Shown in pieces: positions 36,901-47,559 of a stretch of 64,000 nucleotides of DNA (its first letter is position 1; every line of letters starts with the position of its first letter). Under the pieces are notes generated by a model. It searched no databases and was not told the origin of the DNA. It saw nothing but the letters and a program-made list of their open reading frames with translations. Source of the stretch: Heliocidaris tuberculata (Eukaryota > Echinodermata > Echinoidea > Camarodonta > Echinometridae); the NCBI GenBank assembly GCA_025618425.1, contig CM046836.1:14651135-14715134 (forward strand), written 5' to 3'. The position numbers and the translations under genes were made by a program.

Positions 36901-37627
36901 AGACCGTGTATATAAGTCGGGGCGCCCCGGGAGAATCCTGGGGCATTCCTTGGAGCTCCCCAAGTAAGCTTTTCGTAATGGGAGTTGGGGTGACCCAACA
37001 AACAATATAATAAAACAAAAAATTACATTGTCAAACATGACTAAATCAAAATAGAGATGATTGTATAGATCTTCATACCTTTTGCTGGTGCTTTGGCTTC
37101 CGCTTCTTTTTTGATGGTTGATTCTCAAGACGAAAATGAAACGATGAAATGTTCTCAATATAAACTGTAGACTCGTCACAAAAAATGACGTCGTCAAACC
37201 TTATATTTCGTTCAACACAATTAATACAAAATGCCAAACGGGCTGCCTTGTTGTTCTTTCTGATTAGCTGTCCGTATTTCGTCCGGGTACAGATCCACCC
37301 AAGTTTTTTCCTATGAGGACGTATCGTTGACCCGGAGTACTTTTTTCCAAATTCACCAGAAAGTAAAAGTTGCAGTTTTGTGCCATTAATCTCGTCGTTA
37401 TCCTGAATCGCTAAGTGTACAAATGCTTCTTGCTCACGACTAAATATGGGTGGACGTCCACTTCTTCTACGATCACTAAAACTACCAGTCTCGAGATATC
37501 TCCTAATAGTGCGACTAACAGTACGCTGATCAATATTTTCTGTTTTTGCGATTTCTTTTACAGATTTTTTACTAAAAAAGGAATGTATAATTTTCTTTCG
37601 CTTTTGTAATGACAGGACAGTATACAT
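33984..37627 (-). CDS. Tc1-type DD34E transposase, three exons, uninterrupted frame
   Basis: Exon 1 (37627-37079, 183 codons) starts MYTVLSLQKRKKIIHSFFSK and holds the helix-turn-helix region, SVKEIAKTENIDQRTVSRTI, then RRSGRPP and the first catalytic Asp (D151, VIFCDESTVYIE). It ends AAG|GTATGA. Exon 2 (35003-34707) follows AATATTACAG and carries VNVWAGISSRG, QDNDPKHNSHLA (D235) and PDLNPIEKVWHDMK (E270), giving exactly 34 residues between D235 and E270. It ends CAG|GTAAAA. Exon 3 (34142-33984) follows TTTATTTTCAG and ends GGRTKHW-stop. All junctions are phase 0, and the product is 334 residues, full length for the family. A TATATATA lies about 62 bases upstream of the ATG. Intron 1 (about 2.1 kb) has taken in an hAT-like element. 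No terminal inverted repeats were found around the gene. It may be an active element copy, a captured one or a domesticated gene. Confidence 0.8.
35073..35897. mobile_element. hAT-like repeat element with internal tandem units (copy 1)
   Basis: It starts CAGGCGCGTAGCCAGGGGGG and ends CATGAAATCCTG, with near-matching 8-mers outside (CGTACCTG and GCTACCTG, 6 of 8). Inside are about four tandem units of about 180 bp: GCTACGAGCCGTTATCTTTC, then TTTCGCGCTTCGCGCGGGAA, a CCCCCTCCCTGCACCCACCC tract and TAATTGAAAAGCAGTC. It lies in intron 1 of the Tc1-type gene. The short frames within it repeat from unit to unit and are not genes. Confidence 0.65.
35906..37078. other. Remainder of intron 1 of the Tc1-type gene
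   Basis: Contains G runs (about 36087, 36223) and a two-copy word, ACAAAGGAATACGA, near 36643 and 36848. Nothing coding. Confidence 0.4.
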
Positions 37628-37688
37628 CGTCTGCAGAATGAACAATAGTGTGAAATACGATGATGCTCAGCTTGCTGGAACTTAAAAG

Positions 37689-37696
37689 TATATATA
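37689..37696 (-). promoter_or_regulatory. TATA box of the Tc1-type gene
   Basis: On the minus strand, CCTATATATACTTTTAAG places TATATATA about 62 bases upstream of the ATG at 37627, a normal distance for a TATA box plus a short leader. Inferred from position and consensus only. Confidence 0.45.
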
Positions 37697-37911
37697 GGCC
37701 GAGAAATGTTCGCGTATCGGTTTTTAATCGGTAGAATTTATTATTAACCCGTGCCATACTGATGTAATTTATAGCAATCTTTAAACCAACAATTAACAAG
37801 CCATGCATGTATTTATGAATGAATGAATGGGTTAAATTTTGTTTGCGCAACGGTTCCCTCGGCCCGGCCCGCTTCCCGGCCCCGTACGCGCCAGTATCGG
37901 GCCAATATTAA

Positions 37912-38307
37912 GGCCACCGCACACCTTACGATCGGTCTGCGATCTGATTTGTGAAAAAAAATCGCTATGGCATTAAATATTGGCCTTTTAACAAATGAAA
38001 TATACCCTATTCAATTCTGAAAAGCATGGAATGGCATGGAAAAGCATGGAATGGCGTGGAATGGCCAAATCGGCTCCGAGTCGTAGTGACGTCACAAAAA
38101 TCCCACGACTGCCTACGATTTGAAACTAATTTTGCCCGTATTCTCTGTAGAAAGCTGACAGCTCACCAAAACCTCATGTTTAGTATTCATATTACTTTTC
38201 AGAACCTGAATAGGATAGATTTCATTTGTTAAAATGCCAATATTTAATGCCATAGCGATTGATTTCACAAATCAAATCGCAGACCGATCGTAAGGTGTGC
38301 GGTGGCC
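37912..38307. mobile_element. TTAA-flanked MITE, 396 bp, about 90-bp inverted ends
   Basis: The ends, GGCCACCGCACACCTTACGA and its exact complement, are flanked by TTAA at 37908-37911 and 38308-38311. The inverted match runs about 90 bases with few differences, through GCGATCTGATTTGTGAAA and CGCTATGGCATTAAATATTG. The centre has a short tandem GCATGGAATG. It is non-coding. Use of TTAA suggests piggyBac or Kolobok transposase. Confidence 0.9.
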
Positions 38308-38311
38308 TTAA

Positions 38312-39168
38312 GTGATCTACATAAAACTGTACCCGAGTTCATACATGTAGGCAAAGCGAAGTGGCTGAGGCATCCCTGTTGGCGACACAACATTTTAAAA
38401 ATGTGCCAACAACAATGAATTACTTGAGATGACTTTTTACTATTATGGCAGCAGCCCACCCTCACCCCTCTCCCCCCCCCCCCCAACTGACTATCGAAAA
38501 GCATCGAAGATTATGAGAGGAATTTTTGATGATGACAATGACTCCCCCCGCCCACTGGTGGTATCCCTCACGCTCATGTACAAGACTCCCATGATTTTGA
38601 TGATAACGATAATGTATTAAACATAAAAATTGATGATGAGGTTGGACAGTAATACATGCAGTGACATTATGAAACCAGTATGTTGGAATGTGCTGATGAA
38701 TAATTAAAGGAGAATGAAACCCTGGGGAAATATCCATTTTAATGAAAAGAGAGGATAGAGAGAAGCAGTTTTTAAAAAGTTCCATCAAAATCGGTTAAGA
38801 AATGAAAAAAGTATGAAAGCTTGAAAAGTCTCAATTTACTTTCTATATGGCGATCCTCGAATTGACAGTGTTGCTTCAAAATGGCAGGTTTAGTAGTACA
38901 ACTCTCAATGTTTTGTAAACAAAATTTCATATTTTCTCCAATATCTCAAAAGAGGCCTCGGTAAAATAATCAGTGGTCATGAATGAAGGACGGATATGAA
39001 TAATAACCAATCCAAATAAATGAAAAATAACAAAGGGAAATAAAACAAAATATCCAGTGGTGTTTATAGTATTCTTTCCTTTTATTACAATGTAGACGAA
39101 TGTACCTCAATTACTGAACTGAATCAGCTGTTAAACGAACATTACGGATAATAATAAATGACTACATC
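38312..39168. other. No gene recognised
   Basis: A poly-C run lies near 38472. TTAAAGGAGAATGAAACCCT at about 38704 looks like the left end of a dispersed TTAA element, but no matching right end was found. Confidence 0.35.
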
Positions 39169-40812
39169 CACTGGCGTAACAGGGGGCACAAGGGGGCCCT
39201 GGCCTCCCCTATTCAGCCCCTTAAAAAAAAATGAAAGAAAAGAAAGCGAGAGCGAAAAAGCGGGGAAAGTGAGAGAAAAAGGCCTAAAAAGGCGCTATAA
39301 TACGAGCTGTTATTTTTCTCTTGAAATTTGCTAAGACGTCATAGTTTTCGCGCTTCGCGCCAGAAGGGGGAAATAACTCCCCCTCCCTGCACCCACCCCT
39401 GTTGTATACAGTGCAATATTGCATCCAAATAACTGACAAGCAGTCAGGGCGTCGAACTAACTTTGCGCCTAAAAAAATGGTGCTACGAGCATGGTTATCT
39501 TTCTCTCAAATTTGCTAAAACGTCAGAGCTTTCGCTCTTTGCGCGGGAAGGGGGAAACTTCCCCCTCCCTGCACCCACCCGTTATATAGAGTGCAGTATT
39601 GCGTCCAAATAATTGAAAAGCAGTCCGAACTAACATTCCGACTGAAGAAAAAGGTGCTACGAGCACGGTTATCTTTCTCTCAAATTTGCCATAAAACGTC
39701 AGAGCTTTCGCGCTTCACGCGGGAAGGGGGAAACTCCCCCTCTCTGCACCCTCGCCTGTTACATACAGTGCAGTATTGCGTCCAAATAATTGAAAAGCAG
39801 TCAGGGCCGTCGAACTAACTTTCCGCCTAAAAAAGGTGATGCGAGCACGGCTATCCTTCTCTCAAATTTCCTAAAACGTCAGAGCTTTCGCGCTTCACGC
39901 GGGAAGGGGGGAAATCCCCCCCCCCCTCCCTGCACCCACCCCTGTTATATAGAGTGCAGTATTGCGTCCAAATAATTGAAAAGCAGTCCGAACTAACTTT
40001 CCAACTGAAAAAAAGGTGCTACGAGCACGGTAATCTTTCTCTCAAATTTGCCATAAAACGTCAGAGCTTTCGCTCTTCATGCGGGAAGGGGGAAACTCCC
40101 CCCTCTCTGCACCCTCCCCTGTTTCATACAGTGCAGTATTGCGTCCAAATAATTGAAAAACAGTCAGGGCGTCGAACTAACTTTCCGCCTAAAAAATTTA
40201 TTTGCTACGAGCCGTTATCTTTCTCTCAAATTTGCTATAAAATGTAAGAGCTTTCGCGCTTCGCGCGGGAAGGGGGAAATCCCCCCTCCCTGCACCCACC
40301 CCTGTTATATAGAGTGCAGTATTGTGTCCAAATAATTGAAAAGCAGTCCGAACTAACTTTCCGACTGAAAAAAAAGGTGCTGCGAGCACGGTTATCTTTC
40401 TCTCAAATTTGCCATAAAACGTCAGAGCTTTCGCGCTTCACGCGGGAAGGGGGAAAAATCCCCCCTCTCTGCCCTCCCCTGTTACATACAGTGCAGTATT
40501 GCGTCCAAATAATTGGAAAGCAGTCAGGGCGTCGAACTAACTTTCCGCCTAAAAAAAGGTGATGCGAGCACGGCTATCTTTCTCTCAATTTTCCTAAAAC
40601 GTCAAAGCTTTCGCGCTTCATGCGGGAGGGGGGAAACTCCCCCCTCCTTGCACCCACCCCCCCCTGACGAGCACGCTTTGCGCGCTCTTCACCAATTTCG
40701 CACGCTTTGTGTGCTCACAACCGCCGCCGCCCCCCTAAAATGAAACCTTGGCTACCATGGCTAAGCGGTTGGATATTTCACGTCTCCCCCCCCCCCCTAT
40801 TGAAAAATCCTG
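39169..40812. mobile_element. hAT-like repeat element with internal tandem units (copy 2)
   Basis: It is flanked by an exact 8-bp duplication, ACTACATC (39161-39168 and 40813-40820). It starts CACTGGCGTAACAGGGGGCA and ends CCTATTGAAAAATCCTG. An 8-bp duplication with a C-rich/G-rich terminus fits hAT. Inside are about eight tandem units of about 180 bp of the same family as at 35073-35897, each with TTTCGCGCTTC.CGCGGGAAG and a C-rich tract. Some units alternate between two spacer types (GTTATATAGAGTGCAG and GTTACATACAGTGCAG). It ends 20 bases from the left end of the giant element at 40832. Confidence 0.8.
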
Positions 40813-40831
40813 ACTACATCTATACATATAT

Positions 40832-41349
40832 ACGGAGCCCCTAAGGTGACATGTCATTATTTTTTTTTTTCGTAAGTCGTTCCCTCGAGTTACTAACTCG
40901 TTATCACGACTTATAACTCGTTACCACGACTTATAACTCGTTCCCTCGACTTACTAACTCGTTCCCTCGACTTACTAACTCGTTCCCTCGACTTACTAAC
41001 TCGTTCCCACGACTTACTAACTCGTTCCCTCGACTTGTAAGTTTGTAACTCGTTCCCACGACTTACTAACTCGTTCCCACGACTTGAATGCAAAAATGCG
41101 CAGGTTTTTTTTTTTTCCAGCTCAGCTCGAGTGAGTACGAGTACCGTACGTACATGTGACAATCTGCGTAGCGTAAGCCGTAGCCGTTGCCTTTCAGCCA
41201 TTAAAATGTAGCTTATGGTAAGTTCACAATGACATTCTAGTTAGTAAATTCCCTTATTGTATATTATGTGTGTTTTGTCGTCATTTTTTGCAAATATTAC
41301 GAATATCATGGTATGGAATCGGGCTAGTATTGGTGGTAAAGTACAGGGA
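40832..41349. repeat. Left terminal inverted repeat of the giant element
   Basis: Outside to inside: ACGGAGCCCCTAAGG, GTGACATGTCATTA, a poly-T run, about ten subterminal units of about 20 bp built on CTCGTTCCCTCGACTTACTAA (40871-41090), a CpG-rich stretch (CGAGTACCGTACGTACATGT), then TTATG|GTAAGTTCAC, a splice-donor-like site at 41217/41218. The match with the right end looks better than 95% in the non-repeat part, up to GGGCTAGTATTGGTGG, and fades after about 41349. Confidence 0.8.
40871..41090. repeat. Subterminal tandem repeats of about 20 bp (left)
   Basis: Units alternate between CTCGTTCCCTCGACTTACTAA and CTCGTTACCACGACTTATAA. The mirror array on the right lies at 62115-62262. Short clustered repeats just inside the ends are a usual form of transposase-binding sites. 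Confidence 0.7.
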
Positions 41350-43021
41350 CCTACATGTAGTAGTAGTCGAGTACGGGCCAACGGATCCGGCCGACGTTGT
41401 AGCTACAAGCTACATCACGTTAGAAAACGTCCAAATACTGAAACCAACAAACTGGTTTAGATCTAGTCTACTAGACTCCTAGATTCCTAGATATATTTGC
41501 AACCAGACATTCATTGCAATCAAATTTTGGAAATATAATAAGATGCTCTGTAGGGACCAGCACAAATCCCTAGTAGGGACCAGCACAAATCCCTACAAAA
41601 AGTACAAATTTATGGAAATTTGCATATGATTTAGCCAAATTATAATAGACTTCTATAAGTGAAAACTTAGATCTATAATTATATGCAGCACATGTGGAGT
41701 TTTTGAAATGTTGTACACATAATTCATAAAAGCAAATTTGTTATTGATAAAGGCTGCCTTTTGTCAAAGGCAGTAGGCTTTATATTATAACCATTTTAAA
41801 ATGGCCCAAGAATGAATCTAAGTAATAATTAAGCCTTACGATGAAATTTGGACCTTCTGTGAATTGAACTTGACTGGAAAAATATAAATTCCAGTTCTCG
41901 ATGTTTTAAATTGATTTTTTTGTTTGTTTTTCATAACAGATATTGTGTTATTGAATGATCTTGGTCTGCATTTCACCTACAATCTTGAATGAGGGGCTGG
42001 AGAATTAAGGCAGAGAACTGGTTCCTGTAGGCTGTACTGAATCCATTTCATGGCAGACATTCCCTTAATTAATTTTGTATATTTTTGGTGAGTATTTCAG
42101 GATATGCAGGAAAATCTTGTGTGGTACATCCATGGGCGTTAATCTGAGATATCACCCTATTCATCAAGGGGGGGGACGAATGAATAGACCCCCCCCCCCC
42201 CCCCTGATAAATAGGGTGACATTATAGATTTCCGCCAGTGGGTACATCTGTTTTAAAAGCTGTGCAATTGTATGTTACCATTTTCATTTCCCTTTTTTTG
42301 AAAATACAGACACAGTATAGTGAAATAAAAACAAGTAAACTAGCTTTCATTTTAATTCTCTAGCTCTATTCTTGATAAAGATTTTCAGCTGAAATGTGTC
42401 CTTCTCTGTTGAATTTGTTTTATACAATTATACATTACATTCTTGTTATTTAAATTTGACCAAAAAAAAAAAGGTATGAAGAATCATACATTTTAGGCAA
42501 ATATATTTTGAGCATGATAAACAAAAATGCATAATCTTACTTTCGGACACTACAACAGGTAATGCTGGTCAGCAGCAAATACTGTTCCTGTCAGAGATAC
42601 ATGATCACAGAGAGGGATATGCTGGGCCATACTACAGTATATGCATAAAAAAGTAGTAATTGCAATTCATGCTCAGCAGTCAGCAATTGCTTAAATTTGT
42701 ATGCATATATATGATCTTGAGCATACATGTAGCGAAACCTTTTGCTTGCCTTCAGCACTTGAACAATCACCACTCTTCAATCAGGATGCAGCCACTTTTT
42801 AAGCAGCATCCCTTATTCCACTCCTCTAACCCTCTCCTTATTCCACTATCCCTATTTCCACTTTTCATCAATTTACAAATAATTCTAACCTCTGTCATTA
42901 ATTTAATAAAAAAAGGTTTTATTTCGGTATGTATTCTAGGAAGATGTGGCAATTTTTTGACTTATCATTTAATTTTAAGTATTCCAGATTACTTATTGTG
43001 AATTATTTGTATTAATTTCAG
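41350..43021. other. Probable leader intron of the integrase gene
   Basis: This stretch lies between the donor-like site in the terminal repeat (41217) and the acceptor ATTAATTTCAG just before 43022. It is AT-rich with a poly-C run near 42190. An inverted AATAGGGTGA / TCACCCTATT pair (about 42152-42224) resembles the ends of a very small MITE. No coding frame. Confidence 0.4.
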
Positions 43022-43054
43022 AGTACTGATAGAGACATTGGTGATAATGCCAAA

Positions 43055-45570
43055 ATGGATAAGCAGGAGAGAAACAGACTGATATCCATGTGCTTTGAGA
43101 TGGGCCTCTTGTATACAGACATTCTGAGGATTGTAGCATCAGAATGTGGTACTGTTATATCACTGCGTCATTTGAAACGCTTAATCAAACACCTTGGTCT
43201 TTCAAGAAGGAAGGACTACAGTCCCATTACTGAAGTTATAGATTTCATCCAAATGCAACTTTGCGGATCAGGAAGCCTTCATGGTTACAGGTGGATGTTC
43301 ACAAAATGTTCATTAAATAAACTGAAATGTAAGAAGGAAGATGTAAGAATAATACTTCAATTGTTGGACCCAGAAGGTACTGATCGGAGAAGGAGACGAA
43401 GACTGAGACGGCGGGTGTACTCTTCAAAGGGACCAAACTATTTATGGCATGTGGATGGTTATGACAAACTGAAACGATATGGGATATGTGTCAATGGCTG
43501 TATAGATGGATATTCTAGGAAAATCATTTGGATGAATGCATACCATACATCTTCAAATCCAAAGCTGATTGGCGGTTACTATATGGAAAAGGTAGCTGAG
43601 CTTGGAGGGTGCCCCCGTGTAGTACGAGGAGACTTGGGAACAGAAAATGTCTATGTGCGTGATTTCCAGAGATTTCTGCGTGGAAATGACAATGATGCAA
43701 TGGCTGGAATTCGTAGCTACCTGGGAGGAGCCAGCACAAGTAATCAGCGTATTGAGTACTTCTGGTCATTTCTCAGAAGAGAGTGCACTGACTTCTGGAT
43801 GTGCCTTTTTCGAACTTTGGATGAAGATGGCTACTTCATTGGAAATGACCTGGATGTCAACCTGATACGTTTCTGTTTCATGCATCTTATTCAGGTAACA
43901 AAAAACTAAAAAACTAAAAAAAAATTTAAAAATTGAAACCACATGTATAGAAACAAACTCACGTTCACCATGTACACATAATTTTAAGCACTTGGAAAAA
44001 ATCCCAATGCCATGTGGCATGTGATAGCTTTATTTTTTGTAATCCTTATATTATAATCCAAAAAAAATGACATGTACTGATAACTACATGTATATTATAG
44101 GAAATGATTGTGCATGCACACATTTTTAAATACCTATGTGAAAACAAACGTTACTTTATTCCAGGGCTTTCAAACTTTTCAGCCTGTGACCCAAATATTC
44201 AAATTGTCTTGTCCATTGCTGCCCACAAACCTTACATGTACATGTATATCTTCATTATAAGGAGAGTCACACTGTGAGAAACAGTGAGATAATACTATAG
44301 TTAGCTTTGTATTATAGGCATCAATTACTCTTCACAAGTGAAGATATATGTAGTGAGAGAGCAGAGCAAGACTTTTTTATCCCCTCGCCGACGAAGTCAG
44401 CGGGGATATACCGATATAGTAAAGCTGCCGTCCGTCTGTCCGTCACAAATCTGGTTTCTGTTCAATAACTTTAGTAATTAATGTATGACGAATTTTAATG
44501 AAATTTGATATGAATGTACATGGTATCAAAATGCAGCCCAAGTTTGATTTCAGAGTGTGTAGGTCAAATATCATAGCTCATTAAATATGCAAAAATACCT
44601 AATTATATATGCAAAAATGTGGTTAACTTTCTTGCCTAGTAGTATAGTCTAATGGAGGTAACTTGTTCTGACATATATAGGCCATTTGTACCCGGCGAGG
44701 AGATGCTTCGCTTTGCGTTAACTTGTGTTTTTTAAAGAATGGGGGTTTCAAAGTTACATTTTATTGATATTTAAAAACTAAAACTAGTAAAGTTTCAGTT
44801 AAAATTTTCAGTCTGAATGCATGATTAGAAGCCTTTAGGCATCAAGTACTGATTTTGTTTAATATATTTAAAAAATAAATTGCACAAACAATCTCGCAAC
44901 CCAAATTTATTACTTTGTGATCGAAATTTTGGTCACGACCCAGAGTTTGGAAAGCCTTACTTTAATCCATGTGATATTAGGAAATGAAACATTGACATAA
45001 CATGTTTGGAGTCATTCTGAAACCTCTTCCATTCTCCCTATAAAGCAGTACTAACTTCTATGCATCTACCAAGTGAGCTGAACCTAAGATTGCCTCGTGC
45101 ACAGTACTACATGTACATGTATCAAGCAAATTTGTTGGTAAATTTGGTCGAAAGTGATTTATCTTAATTAGCATGTCAGTGAATACATTCTCATTTCTAT
45201 TGAGTACTATTTTAAATTCATATCCCCTGCACAGGATGACCTGGATGAAGTAGTGACTACATGGAATCACCACTTGATTCGACCAACTAGAAACACCCAT
45301 GTTCCAAGTGGTCGTCCAAATATCCTGTACCACATGCCAGAGTTGTATGAAACACACAACTACATATGCCTCATTCCCCAGGCTGCTGTCAACCTTTGCA
45401 AAGAGGAATGTATATTCAGAGAAACCATTCCTTGTGAGAAAGATGTATATGAGATGGGCTGGTTAGTCATGCATGACCATCAGTACGAGTTCCCATCCAG
45501 CCCAGAATCTGCTGTGGACTTATATAAATTGTTAAGGGAACACATTTATATGGAGCTCCATGCCCAGTGA
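43055..45570 (+). CDS. DDE integrase/transposase-like gene, two coding exons
   Basis: Exon 1 (43055-43894, 280 codons) has an N-terminal helix-turn-helix-like region (LLYTDILRIVASECGTVISL, then RHLKRLIKHLGLSRRKDY), a basic linker and a retroviral-integrase-like core. The core carries PNYLWHVDGYDK (D134), CIDGYSRKIIWM, VVRGDLGTENVYV (D193) and STSNQRIEYFW (E234), so the D-D-E triad is intact with 40 residues between the last two. Exon 1 ends CAG|GTAACA in phase 0. Exon 2 (45235-45570) follows CCCCTGCACAG and encodes DDLDEVVTTWNHHLIRPTRN and SGRPNILYHMPE. The spliced protein is 391 residues. From memory, this 'LWHVDG / RGDxGTENV / NQRIE' type occurs in many animal and fungal genomes as multi-copy, probably mobile genes. 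An acceptor at 43021 and the donor in the left terminal repeat suggest a non-coding first exon. It is the likely transposase of the giant element. Confidence 0.8.
44385..44735. repeat. Dispersed repeat in the integrase intron
   Basis: ATCCCCTCGCCGACGAAGTC...CGTCCGTCTGTCCGTCACAA at the left and CCCGGCGAGGAGATGCTTCG at the right: a form seen widely as a dispersed repeat in marine invertebrates. The edges are weakly inverted (CCTCGCCG / CGGCGAGG). No target duplication was found. Confidence 0.5.
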
Positions 45571-45618
45571 CTTACCGTGTAATCACTTTGTGCCAAATTC
45601 TTTGTTCTGTGTATGGCA

Positions 45619-45624
45619 AATAAA
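45619..45624 (+). terminator. Poly(A) signal of the integrase gene
   Basis: AATAAA lies 49 bases after the TGA stop, and the T- and GT-rich sequence downstream (TTTTTGTTGCTGTTCTTGTT) fits a cleavage region. Confidence 0.6.
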
Positions 45625-45705
45625 AGTAATGGAGATAATTTTCACATTGCATTTTTGTTGCTGTTCTTGTTTGTTTTGTTTTCCTCAAGAAAGACAAGAA
45701 TTTAA

Positions 45706-46475
45706 CCCTAACTAGGCTGGGCTTTTTTGGCTGCTCTGTTGCGGGGGGCATGAGATCTCGGCCGCCGATCGCGCGAGTGCCGATTGCGCGAGCGCCGCAA
45801 AAATTTGCATGATGGTAGTGTGCGATGTAATCTACAAGGTCGTATGGTAAATTTTTTCAAAATAATGAGATTTTATTTCATATGAATTAATTGTGCTAAT
45901 TAATGCATAAATCATACTTTTAGCTCTAATTCACTAAATAAAGCTCCTAGAATGCTAAATTTTGGTAAAAATATTCTCTGTAGCATTCTCAACAACCATA
46001 ATTGAAAAAAACTTCGGTTCGGAAATCAATTTCTTATGTATTTTATTGTTTTATGAATTTCTTATGTATTTCTTTGTTTTTCGACCTTTTGTTTTTCTTT
46101 GTTTTTTTCACCAGATTTATTGCACACCCTTTTTGAAGCATAATGATGCTAAAATAAATTAATTTCAGCTGATAAAAGTAAAAATAATCATATCTTTATG
46201 AATTAGATGAGAAAACTCAATTTGCATTGACTTTGTACACGAAATCATGTTTTGGAGCAATTTTGGGTCTGACATGCACTTACGAAATGTTGCGTAATTT
46301 CGGAACCGCGTACCCGGGCGTCGTAAATTTGGTCTCAAAAGATGCGCAAGACTTGAAAGTATAAACTCCGTAAGCGGCATGGTAAAAAAAAATTTGCGCG
46401 GCGGAATGATCGCAGAAAATGTTGAGGGGGGGGAGGGGTTGATTCAACCCCCCCCCCTCCCTGGCCGTTTTAGGG
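45706..46475. mobile_element. TTAA-flanked MITE with CCCTAA ends
   Basis: TTAA at 45702-45705 and 46476-46479 flanks the ends CCCTAACTAGGCTGGG and CCTGGCCGTTTTAGGG, a short imperfect inverted repeat. CCCT termini with TTAA duplication are the piggyBac pattern. The interior has GC-rich CGATCGCGCGAGTGCCGATT at the left and a G-run/C-run pair at the right. No coding frame. Confidence 0.6.
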
Positions 46476-46479
46476 TTAA

Positions 46480-47127
46480 GGAAATTTTCTTCACCACCAT
46501 GGTTTGCCGAAAAAATTGTTCGGCAATGTTTTCTGGTATACTATATATATATGTAAAAATGAATACCGGTATTTGTGGTACTTCTTTTAAATTCATCTGC
46601 AAACATCTAGTAGAGATGACTGAAGTTACTTAATGATTTAAGCCAATTTTGTCAAATTTTTGCATTGTACATGTAGGCAAGACCATAATTTTGACCACAT
46701 TTAAGGACACCGAAGTGTGACAGAATTTGTTAGCATTGGTTCTTTACATGTATATTTACTCATGTGAAATCATGCTAAGAAAGTGGCTGGGAGCCTGGGA
46801 GGCATTAAACTGAAGATCTGTTTTTGCATCAACCTCAAGCTGTTAAAGGTAATCTTGTGTTCTGGTTTGAGAATGAAAATATAACCTGAAGGATAAAGAT
46901 TTTGAGCAATATCATTTGACAGACTATCATATACATTAACAGTTGCATTGTATAAATATTTCAATGGAATGGAATGGATTTCTTTGCTAAAATAGATGGA
47001 AAATTTTAAATGTTATTTCTTTGCAAAATGAACATAAAACAGTCACCTATTTAAATATGAACTTGATGTGTACCATCTATAGTTGAATTATGCATTTTGA
47101 ATGAAAACAATGAACCTACTGAATAGA
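46480..47127. other. No gene recognised
   Basis: AT-rich, featureless. Confidence 0.4.
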
Positions 47128-47559
47128 CCAGTTCGTAATTACCTCATGGACAAGTTTGTTCAAATGACCTTTCCTTTCTTTCATTAGGATAGGCAAAATT
47201 CAAAGCAAGATATTATATAACCATGCCTGACATTGCAGGTTGCAGAAATTGAATAGACCAGGTAACTAAAATAACACATCAATGAACATTTTATGAAGGT
47301 ATCTGTTGCATTTCTACTTTGAATGCATTAGCATGTGGCTATTACAATATACATGTACCTAGCCAACTCTTCAATTACAGTAGCTAAAGGATGCATTGTT
47401 GCTTTCCAGTGGATCTTATGAAAAGCACAATTCAAAAGAATATATGAATAATCAAGACTTTAAGTTGGTGCTTATCTCATTGAATGTTAAACCTCAATGC
47501 CATTTGTGTTCAAATGACCTTCTGCTCATGCGCAGAATGGAACTACATGTACGAACTGG
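47128..47559. mobile_element. Possible MITE with short inverted ends
   Basis: CCAGTTCGTAATTAC at the left and GTACGAACTGG at the right are inverted over about 10 bases. TTCAAATGACCTT occurs near both ends, in direct orientation. No clear target duplication. Weak. Confidence 0.3.

Noticed and set aside
40871..41090. Regular short repeats resembling a CRISPR array
   Set aside because: Eukaryotic context, no unique spacers, and a mirror copy at 62115-62262; these are subterminal transposon repeats.
45962..46162. 66-codon frame rich in Phe
   Set aside because: AT-rich sequence inside the TTAA-flanked MITE; no motif.
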